DNA of 64,000 nt, taken from NCBI RefSeq assembly GCF_008831285.2, contig NC_045145.1:13762802-13826801 (forward strand). Direction: 5' to 3'. The DNA is from Nymphaea colorata. Its lineage: Eukaryota > Streptophyta > Magnoliopsida > Nymphaeales > Nymphaeaceae. The notes beneath the pieces are model-generated. The model worked only from the letters and a program-made list of their open reading frames with translations, was not told the origin of the DNA and did not search any database. Each line of letters begins with the position of its first letter. Positions within the stretch are counted from its first letter, which is position 1. Of this stretch, positions 49,032 through 58,816 are shown piece after piece. The position numbers and the translations under genes are program-made.

Positions 49032-50585
49032 GCCACACTATCTGATAAGATATATTACATCATAAAAAAGAAGGAAAACCACAATAACTACTGGGAATGG
49101 AGATTTCAATTACTACATTATCTAAAATCATACTTCACTACTAAACTTACAGATCAGAAATGACAAGGTTCATGGTCTATAATGTGTGTGAGGCTGTGCA
49201 TTGTTTTCATCGAATCCACCGCAAGGATGTAATCTATTCCAACTTTTAGAAAAGTAGCCCAAATTCTGAATGTCATGCAACCACGCAAGGGAGCATGTAT
49301 TTATACAATCATGCAGAACCTCAAGCTCTGAATTACAATTACACTCGATTGGAAACAGAAGAAACAAAAAAACAGAAACTTAAAGCTTATGTCTGCTGGC
49401 AGAAGCCACGGCCCTTGCTGACAAAAAGTAGCGTAGTTGCAGAAAAGCCACCCAGTCGTCCCAGAAGCATGATGATTTAGTAGCATGATCAAATACCCAG
49501 CAAGGAACATATGAAGGAGGAAAACCATTTAAAAATAATTATAATAATAAAGTAGCTCGCCTGTTGTTAGAAAAACCCAGACAGGCAATATTTCCAACTC
49601 TTAACTCTGGGGCCGCCATCTCCATCACTCCTCGAGTGCTGGCCTGGTGTGACGATGACACTCGCTCCCCTATGGTTCATCAGAACAAAAAAGTAACTCT
49701 CCAAAGCCATAATGAAGGACAAGAAGAAGAAAATAAGACGGAAAATCAAAGGACAACATGTTCAAACCAAAGGAACCAATTCATACCAAAGTAAGAGATG
49801 GTATAAACGCAGAGAATCCAGCAGTCAACAAAAATTGGTTTCAGTTAGAAGGCAAACAAAATACTAAAAAAAAAAAAAAAATTACCAACGCCACCACAAT
49901 ATGGTACAAGAAGAATAAAACAAGAGGGGCAACGAACATGTAAAATGAGGTTTAGACCAAAAAAAGAAAAATCGGAACTTGTAACCAAAAATATCAAGAG
50001 CAAAGAAGCCATAACCGCAGAGAAAGCAGAAATCAACGAATAAATTTGGCTTAAAACTACACAAAACCAAAATGAGAGAGAAGAGAGACAAAACGGAAAG
50101 TCAGATGATAAAATGAGGTTCAAACCAAGAAACTAATCCACAAGCGAAGCACCATAGAGTAAAAGAGGACATAAACGTAGAGGCACCAGCAATCAACGAA
50201 GAAATTTGGTTTGAGTGAAGATAAAAGATTACGCATCATACATTCAACTGTACCAACCCAGAACTACGCATAATCAGAACAACAAAATGATGGTTAAAAA
50301 AATAACCAATAACGAAACGAATCAAGCGAGAAAAAGAGACGAAGGAACACAAGCTGGCTATCATAAAAAAAGATCGAAATAAGTTTAAGCCAAAAAGTTA
50401 CGAAACACACAATAAAGTCGCCAGAGCAACGGTGAATGGCAAGAGAAAGAAACTAGGGCCGAAAAAGAGATTAATCAACAAAGAGATGACGTTTCAACAC
50501 AAAAATGGAAGGGTGAGAAGAAGAAGAAGATCATCATACATTGAGAAGCCGGAGCCGGAAGGGAAAGCGCAAGAACCTCCACCAC
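49032..50585 (-). other. FC2 leader intron region
   Basis: Between the presumed first exon near 50.59-50.73 kb and the first certain coding exon. It is A-rich on +, without any recognised gene. Several possible acceptors lie just around 49010-49040 (for example CTCACAG and TTTTACAG on the minus strand), so the exact splice is undecided. Confidence 0.5.
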
Positions 50586-50768
50586 CATTGCGCCCGTCTT
50601 TTATTCAACCCAGACTCTCAGCGATCGAACTGCCCCTAAGCCCCTGCACCAGAGAGAGGGAGATCGGAGGAGTGGACACACTCTGTCTCGCTCTCTCTCT
50701 TCTCTCGTTCTCGCACTGAGCCGAGCGCCCAAGAAAGATCGGGTGGCGAAAAGCGGGCTCTTTAAATA
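50586..50768 (-). promoter_or_regulatory. Putative FC2 core promoter and first exon
   Basis: On the minus strand TATTTAAA (50768-50761) precedes a CT/GA-rich stretch. The first ATG downstream is at 50588-50586 and opens a 16-codon run up to a GTATGA donor-like site. This looks like a genuine promoter and first exon. Whether that ATG starts the FC2 transit peptide, a separate upstream ORF, or neither is open, because the phase does not fit the exon at 49031 by any simple splice I tried. Confidence 0.5.
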
Positions 50769-53377
50769 GCTGCAGGGGAGTAATCCTGAACGACTGGTGG
50801 AGTGCACTTTTATGGTGCAATTACACATATACCCTTAAGAGGGCTACACTTGTAATTTGACATATGAAAATATCAAGTTAAGTTGTAGAGCTTTGATACG
50901 ATGATACGATGGCAATAAAAGGTCCTCCACAGTAAATCTTATGGTCCAAAATAGGTACTTGATTACAATAGAAGTAAGTAGGATCATCATGCAATACAGA
51001 GAAACCAATAATAGGCATGAATTGAATTTGGATAAAGTTAGGCAACTAAAGGAAGTCTTGTTTCTTGCTTTTTGTTTTTGATCGAGTGGATAGTTTTCCT
51101 GAGTCCTAGTTTAGTTTACTGTGATGCATCTTGTTTTTCTGAGTCCTAGTTTAGTTTACGTCTTTTCTTATTTCTGAAATATTTATTTATGGCTTTTTTT
51201 TTTTTCTTATTTTAACTGTTTTCAATTTGTTAAAAAGGAAATATAACAACTTAATTTTTTTGTTCGATTTCATGACCAACAGAATTAAATAGGTGATTGG
51301 GTTTTTTTCTTTACTTTTATGGTGCTGCTTCTAACGTTAACCACCATTTGTTTTGAATAATGCAAAAGCACAGGTGGTGGTTCACTGGTTCGTGACTAAT
51401 GAATAAAAGTTAAGGGCCACTTTGTTAGGCATTAAAACTTAAGAATGGATTTGTTATAGGCTGAAAACATGAGTGCTTATTTGTAAGTTTTTCATTATCT
51501 TAAAGATGGGCAGATTCATAAGGCATACTGTAAATGAGATGGAAAAAACTACGGTCTCTCCCGCCCCCATCAAAGAAGTCCAAATCTCTTGGTATTCAGG
51601 CGAGTTACCACCGTTTGATGAGGGTGGATAAATACTGTAAATGGTTCCTTGTTAACCTAACCTACTAATTGCATTTGATAAAGTTTCTTAAAAAGTAGGC
51701 AAGTCTAAGGTACTATAATAATATACAAAATTCTGAAGAAAAACACAGTACAGAATATATCCATCCCCATCCTTTTCTGGTTCCTACAGCCTCGCTGATC
51801 TCCATATGATAGGAGATTGATGATGATCGTCTATCCCATATCAAATGCTTTCTTCCGTATGCGCTCCACAGGATAAGATAATCTCTTTCCGGGGAAAGAG
51901 ACATTGACCATTCTTCTTACATAATTCAAAGCAAAATGTACAATGGGGTGACTAGTAGCCTCCCCCCATTCCTTAAGGAGTCCTTCCCAAGCATTTGTTA
52001 GGAAGATGTGAAATTCCCCTTCTTCCACCCTTTACCAAGGGAACTTTCAACCAGTGAAGCTCATCCTCCGAATCAAAGTGGGCAATCAAACACTACCTTA
52101 TGAACAATCCCCATTGGGCGTTCAAAGTACTTTCTGCCCAATGGTTGCGACTGTGAGCTGCCCTCACTCCAAGAAAGCCTGTGGAAAGGATATGTTACCT
52201 GTTACGCCGTCTAGGTTGCAAATCCCAGACCTGAGACCTGCCTCTAAGTATGAAATGATCCCATCTTCACGAATCGCTGAAGAAAAAAAGTGTTCTTTTA
52301 CGGGCTGAGTTCTATATAACTTCTTCGGAACATTGGTGTTGGTTTCTCTCCTAGGGAAATGAATTCTTCCTTTTTTACACATTTCTATAACTCGGATTGA
52401 TGCTAATTCAGGACTACCAGAAAATCAATGTCGCACATATGAAATATCACATTAGCTGATCGCATATATGTTCCATTAATTACATATTGGGTGCAGATCT
52501 TTGAGCTTAAAACAGCAGCTTCAGAATTAATGCATGGTCACCATGATAGAACAAGCATCTCATCTCCTGTAAACAGACCTGGAACCGACTAGCACTGGAA
52601 TCTCCCGTTTACATGGAGACCCGTGGATGGAACCTTGCCATGCGTGCTTCAGAACTTGGATCCAGACCCATGTGCAAAACTCCTGCTGATCAATTAATTA
52701 ATTCGAAATAGCTAGACCATAAGTTTCTTATAATTCGGTTGGGGATCGAATACCCACCAGTAAAATGAAAATGACAGGCGACATATTGAGGCTTGCGGAT
52801 TTATTGTTGATTCTTAATATTGTTTCATTTTGGGAAATATTGCTGTATGAGCAGCTACTTGTGAAGAATCCGTATGCATATGCCGGCATCAATGCATGGT
52901 TATCCTTCGGGTCATGTAAAATCTCTTGTAACATATTTCTATGCCTAAAAAATCCCATGAGATCAAGCAATATCTTTGTATATCAAGTCTTATAACATCC
53001 AGAGGGAATCAACCCCATGGTGATTGCACAAAAACAAAAAGTTTTTAGTTTTAACATGTTATCAACAATATCTGTCCCCCTATGTTGCCTTTTTTTATTT
53101 TCCACGGAACTATTTGCCATTTTTTTGGTCAATGTCTTTATTTTTTTAATTTGTTTTTTAGAAAAATTTATAACTTTTATATTGTTGTAAAATTGTAAGA
53201 GCCCTAGATTGGAAGAGATGCGGTTCAATTGGAATTCCTTAGGCACGACGTTAGGGACCATCAATATCCTTATGTAAATCGCTGCCAACATTTTCTTTTA
53301 TTTTATGAAGACCATATGTTTTTCCTTTCTCATTTTTGTTCAAACATTAGGATTTCTATTTACCTCTTATAATATGC
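50769..53377. other. Intergenic region left of the retrotransposon
   Basis: No gene recognised. A short direct repeat (GAGTCCTAGTTTAGTTTAC) occurs at about 51101 and 51140. The block 51700-52400 has a higher GC content than its surroundings and two broken minus-strand frames; it reads unlike local intergenic DNA but I cannot assign it. Confidence 0.5.
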
Positions 53378-53834
53378 TGTGAGAAGTTCCATATAAGATA
53401 TCTTGTTGATATCATAGCTAGATTAGGTTTTACATTTTTTACATTTTATTTTCATTTTTATGTATTTTATTATTTCTTTTATTTTTATTTTTCTTTTCTT
53501 TTATTTTCCTTTTCTTTTTCTTTTATTTTCTTTTCTTTTTCTTTTCTTTTATTTTTCCTTTTCTTTTTCTTTTTGTTTCCCCTTTGTTCTAGCCGTTGGG
53601 AGTTCCAACGGCTCCTTTATGAGCCGTTGGAACCTCCAACGGCTAGAACAGCCCTCTCTTCCTTCTCTCCTTCACTCTAATTGGTTATATATATTCTTGG
53701 GCTGCCTCTTGTACAAAGTATGCTGTTTTACACAGCCATTTGACATTCATTCAATAAGATTGATATATTTCAAGTGGCCTTAGTGCCTTTTTCTATCATA
53801 TTCTTCTTTAGTGACTATTATAGTCACATTTATA
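53378..53834 (+). repeat. 5' LTR of the copia element
   Basis: Matches 58362-58816 almost throughout from 53393 (ATAAGATATCTTG). It holds a long TTTTC-rich pyrimidine tract (about 53450-53580), a nested inverted repeat (53586-53649), a TATA motif (53686-53694) and the end TTTATA before the primer-binding site. Confidence 0.9.
53586..53694 (+). promoter_or_regulatory. LTR promoter: MSA-type MYB palindrome, ATTGG and TATA box
   Basis: Two 29-base arms (53586-53614 and 53621-53649) pair at 27 positions around CTTTAT. They contain four AACGG cores: TCCAACGGCTA at 53635 (+) and CCCAACGGCTA at 53600-53590 (-) fit the MSA consensus YCYAACGGYYA exactly; two more (53604-53614 and 53631-53621) miss only the last base. 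ATTGG (inverse CCAAT) at 53680 and TATATAT from 53686 follow. The same block is at 58564-58672 in the 3' LTR. Promoter function is inference from motif order. Confidence 0.6.
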
Positions 53835-53847
53835 TGGTATCAGAGCC
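53835..53847 (+). other. Primer-binding site for initiator tRNA-Met
   Basis: TGGTATCAGAGCC directly follows the 5' LTR; TGGTATCAGAGC is the usual copia primer-binding site, complementary to the 3' end of plant initiator methionine tRNA. Confidence 0.93.
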
Positions 53848-54056
53848 ATTGGGCTGCATGTTGGAAAGCTTTTATAAGCTGTTTTTTTGCTGTTTATGCT
53901 ACTGGACTGTTGAAGAAAATTTTCAGACGAGGCCATTGTTGCTGATCAACATTTCTTGAAGACCTTATTATTGCTGCTCACCAACTGTTTGGTGAAATTT
54001 CTAGGAGGACTTCCTCTTTGTTTCTCTTGGAGATTGTTACTTAAAATCTTGCTCTT

Positions 54057-57000
54057 ATGGAGGACTCCAAAGTCTTGATCGAAGGAGGAAGTTATCATGC
54101 TCCGTACAAGTTTGATGGAACCAACTACACTCTATGGGCAAAATGCTTGGAGATGCATATCAAAGGGAAATATTTATGGGGTTTCATAAGAGGTACGTCT
54201 ACCCCTCCTTCTCTCAAGTTGACCAAAATTGAAAATGGAGTTGAGAAAGACTTGAATGTAGAAGAGAGAAAAAATGCCATGGATGAATACTATAAAAAAT
54301 TAGATGATTGGGAGGCCAAAAACTCTAGAATTAAAGAATGGATTTACGGAAGTATAGAACCTAGAATTGCCCAAAATCTCATGTATTATGAAAGAGCAAG
54401 TGAAGTTTGGGAATATCTCAAGGGAATGTTTACCCAAAAAGATATGGCCCGTAAATATCTCTTGATTCAAAAAGCCCAAAGTATCAAGCAAGGTGAGAAT
54501 AATGTTAGAGATTATTTTATGGAAATCTCTAGTGTATGGAATGAGTTAGATCAACTTACTCCCAAACTAGGATTAGATTGTAAATGTCATGAGATTAGAA
54601 GTGAAGAAATCGATGAATTTAAGTTTTTTCAATTTCTTCAAGGTCTACGACCCGAATTTGAACAAATTAGGTCAGCCCTACTTTCTTTAGCCTCTCCTCC
54701 ACCCATTCATGAACTTCTTACGAAGTTAAGCGGTGAAGAAACTAGAATGAAATTATCCAAAGAATTAGATAGTGTTCTTATTTCCAAACAAGAAGAAAAA
54801 GTTTTAGCCGCCTCTAGACCCGGGAACAACATCAAATCTTTTAGACCTCCTCACTTTAAAAATCAAAATAGAGGGGAATTTAAGGTTGTTTGCCACTTTT
54901 GTCATGAACCGGGTCACATTAAACCTAGTTGTCCAAAGTTGAATAACAATGAAGGACAACCACAAAACTATGGAGGAAATCTTTTCAAAGGAGGAGCTTC
55001 ATATCCTCAAGGAGGGCAACACAACCGTGGAAGTGGAACTTCATATTCACAAGGTGGGCAATACAATAATAGACAATTTGACCAAAGGAGGGTTGCAAAT
55101 GTTGCAAATGAAGGATGTGATCTCTCTTCAATCTCCACAACGTTGAATCAAATCATGTCGGTGCTTCAACCTATGATCAAAGAGTCGAATCCCGGAGCAC
55201 TAGCAACAACGGCATCTACCTCCAACACTCCCGGTATGTTTTCTTGGCTTTTAGATTCCGGTGCATCTTTTCATATGACACCAAATATATTATCTTTGAC
55301 CAATTTTGAACAAGCAAGAAAAGAATCTAATGTAGTTACTGCCGATGGAACATCTTTGAATGTTAAAGGGATCGGGGATTTTGAAAAAGAATTTGGAAAA
55401 CAAAAGTTCTTTGTTCCAAAAGTTAGTTATGTCCCTAGACTTAATCTTAACTTACTTTCTGTATCTCAAATTTCAGATCTTGGTTTTGACATCGTTTTCT
55501 CATCAAATAAATGTTTGGTGCAGGATCACCAAACCGGGAGATTGATTGGGGAAGGTTTTAGAAAAGGGGACCTTTACTACATGGACAATTTATGCATCCC
55601 CAAGGAAAAGTTTTGTCACTATGTGAAAAATGTGGACATTAATGTTTGGCATCAAAGATTAGGTCATCCAAACATTAGAAAATTGTCTATGATGAGTCCT
55701 ACCAAGGACGTTTGTATTGAGAATTTCAAATGTAATGATTGTATACATGGAAAAATGAAATCCTTATCTTTTGGACAAAGAAGCTTCTTTTCCTCTTTTC
55801 CCTTTGAACTTGTTCATTCCGATGTGTGGGGACCCTCTCCTATCATGTCAAAAGGAGGGCTATCATATTATGTGATATTTGTTGATGATTTCACTAGATA
55901 TTGTTGGATATATTTCTTAAGATACAAATCTGAGGTTTTTGAGATGTTCAAAAATTTTCACAACTTAGTACAAACACAGTTTAATGCTAAATTAAAAATC
56001 CTAAGGACTGATTCTGGAGGCGAATACATTTCAAATGAGTTCAAAAGATATTTAGAAAACTATGGAATAGTCCATCAAAAATCTTGTCCAAGAACACCTC
56101 AACAAAATGGACTTTCTGAAAGAAAACATATGCACATAGTTGAAACAACTAGAACTCTTCTTATTGCCAAAAATGTGCCTAAAAACTTTTGGGCCGAAAC
56201 AACCCTAGCATCTGTATATCTCATCAATAGAATGCCTTCAAAAGCTTTAAATAATACAACCCCTTTTGAAAAATTATTCAAATATGAACCTGATTTGAAA
56301 AGGCTTCGTGTTTTTTGTTGCAAATGTTTTGTTCTTAATGACAAGGCTGATAAACTAAGTTCAAAGGTTATTGAGTGTGTTTTTATTGGTTATTCTGAAA
56401 CACAAAAAGGCTACAAATGTTATGATCCAGTCAAAGACAAGATCATAGTTTCAAGAAATGTAAAGTTTTGTGAAGACGAAAATGGATTCAAAATTTGTGA
56501 AAAATCACAACACAACAATGATTATTCATTTTTATTTAAGTATCTCTCTCAATGTGATGATGAAATGCATGATGTTGATGATAGTAACACTGATGATAAC
56601 GATAACGTAGTAGCCAAGGATATAATCACATATTATAGAAGAAACCGGCAACAAGATGTTGATGAAGGAGAACATCATGAGACTATTGATCTCCAACCAA
56701 CTCCACAAAGTGAAGAAAACCTTAGAAGATCTATTAGAAATGTAAGACAACCCAATAGGTTTGTGTCATATGAAACTTTCACTCCAACTCATAGAGTTAG
56801 AATTAATGTCATTCACTCTCACTTTGAACCTTCTACTTTTAATGAAGCCTCTAAATATATTGAATGGAAGAATGCCATGATAGAAGAATTAGATGCCTTG
56901 AGAAAAGCCCAAACTTGGGAAATACAAGACCTACCTATAGGAAAAAAAGACTATTGGATGCAAGTGGGTTTACAAGGTGAAGACTAGAAGTGACGGATCT

Positions 57001-58348
57001 TTAGAAAGATATAAAGCCAGACTTGTTGCCAAAGGTTACGCTCAAGAATATGGTATTGACTATGAGGAAACCTTTGCTCTTGTAGCTAGAATGACTACTG
57101 TTAGGACCCTTATTGCTTTAGCATCTATTAAAAACTGGAATATCTACCAAATGGACGTTAAAAATGCATTTTTAAATGGAGATCTTATGGAAGAAGTTTA
57201 CATGGAAGTACCACCAGGGTTGTCAGTTCCTCAAGGAAAAGTTCTTATACTTAATAAGGCTCTTTATGGCTTCAAACAAGCTCCTAAAGCTTGGTTTGAC
57301 CGTTTCTACTCTGTTATTTCTGATTATGGATTTCATTCATGTTTAACTGACACTGCCTTGTTTGTTAAGAATACTAATGCAGGTATCATAATCCTCCTAC
57401 TGTATGTTGATGACATGATCATTACAGGTAGTGATAAGGAAGGTATTAGAGAATGTAAAAAATTGTTACAAAGAACTTTTGAAATGAAAGATTTAGGTTT
57501 TCTAACGTATTTCTTGGGTATTGAGGTTGCATATTATACTAGAGGATATTTTTTTATCACAAACTAAGTTTGCTGCAGAGATCATTGCTAAATCAGGCAT
57601 AACAGATGATAAGGTCATAGAAACTCCTGAAGCAGTAGGAAACAAAATGAAGATTGATGATTGAGTTCCACTTACAAATCCCACTCCTTACCGACAACTT
57701 GTGGGTTCCTTAATGTATCTTAGCATCACTCGGCCTGACATTACTCATGCAGTTCATACTGTGATTTCATTCCAACATGCTCCATCAACCGTTCATATGG
57801 GAGCTGTTCTTCGTATCATTAGATATATCAAGGGAACAATAAATAAGGGAGTATTTATGTCTTCCTCTTCCCCTTTAAACTTGATTGCTTATACTGATGC
57901 TGATTGGGGAGGAGATCCAAATGATAGACACTCAACTACTGGTTTTTGTGTTTTTTTAGGAGAATCACTCATCTCATGGAAGTGCAAGAAACAACAGAAA
58001 GTCTCTCTATCCTCTACTGAAGCTGAATATCGAGCCATGGCTTCTACAACTATGGAAATTGTGTGGCTTCGTCAAATGCTTCTTGATATGGGAACAAGAA
58101 TAGAAGAACCTACTGATTTGTGCTGCGATAACAAGAGTTCTATCTACATTGCCAAGAATCAAACATTTCATGAACGAACAAAGCATATAGAGATGGATTG
58201 TCACTATGTTCGTGAAGAATTTTTGAACAAGACAATCAAACTTCCATATGTCTCCTCCGAGTTCCAGTTGGCTGATTTCTTCACGAAGCCTCTATGTTCT
58301 CCCAGATTCAACTTTCTTTTAGATAAACTTTCGGTGTTAGCACCGTAA
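54057..58348 (+). pseudogene. Copia gag-pol, disrupted by two frameshifts and one stop
   Basis: The first frame (54057-56987, 976 codons) holds gag with its UBN2-type region, a CCHC knuckle (CHFCHEPGHIKPSC, near 54895), aspartic protease (LLDSGASFHM, near 55246), the pre-integrase zinc region (VWHQRLGHPN, 55648) and the integrase core (SDVWGPS, TDSGGEY, NGLSERKH). At an A7 run near 56942 the frame is lost by one base. Reverse transcriptase continues in 56977-57567 (YVDDMIITG near 57403) until a T7 run near 57548 shifts the frame again. A TGA at 57662 interrupts the next segment, and RNase H (TDADWGGD, SSTEAEYRAMAS) lies in 57701-58348. Copia elements normally use one continuous frame, so these are inactivating breaks. 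Confidence 0.9.
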
Positions 58349-58352
58349 GTTT

Positions 58353-58361
58353 AAGGGGGGG
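58353..58361 (+). other. Polypurine tract
   Basis: AAGGGGGGG immediately precedes the 3' LTR (TGTTAGGAAATAAG), the standard plus-strand primer position. Confidence 0.88.
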
Positions 58362-58816
58362 TGTTAGGAAATAAGATATCTTGTTGATATCATAGCTAGA
58401 TTAGGTTTTACATTTTTTACATTTTATTTTCATTTTTATGTATTTTATTATTTCTTTTATTTTTCTTTTTCTTTTCTTTTATTTTCCTTTTCTTTTTCTT
58501 TTCTTTTCTTTTCTTTTTCTTTTCTTTTATTTTTCCTTTTCTTTTTCTTTTTGTTTCCCCTTTGTTCTAGCCGTTGGGAGTTCCAACGGCTCCTTTATGA
58601 GCCGTTGGAACCTCCAACGGCTAGAACAGCCCTCTCTTCCTTCTCTCCTTCACTCTAATTGGTTATATATATTCTTGGGCTGCCTCTAGTACAAAGTATG
58701 CTGTTTTACACAGCCATCCATTTGACATTCATTCAATAAGATTGATATATTTCAAGTGGCCTTAGTGCCTTTTTCTATCATATTCTTCTTTAGTGACTAT
58801 TATAGTCACATTTATA
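58362..58816 (+). repeat. 3' LTR of the copia element
   Basis: Starts TGTTAGGAAATAAG and ends TTTATA at the same base as the 5' LTR. It differs from the 5' LTR by small changes in the T/C tract, one T to A change (CTCTAGTAC) and a 4-base insertion (CCATCCATTTG). Confidence 0.9.

Larger units (their letters stand above)
53378..58816 (+). mobile_element. Ty1/copia LTR retrotransposon
   Basis: Order: 5' LTR, primer-binding site, gag, protease, integrase, reverse transcriptase, RNase H, polypurine tract, 3' LTR. Integrase before reverse transcriptase defines Ty1/copia. The two LTRs differ by only a few substitutions and small indels, mostly in a T/C-rich tract. The outer left boundary is blurred (the 5' LTR start differs from the 3' LTR start over about 15-20 bases), and I find no convincing 5-base target duplication. 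The coding region is disrupted in three places, so this copy needs proteins from another source to move. Confidence 0.93.

Noticed and set aside
53460-53783. Phe-rich open frames in both LTRs (53460 and 58438) as genes
   Set aside because: They arise from the TTTTC-rich tract and palindrome of the LTR; non-coding LTR sequence repeated at both ends.
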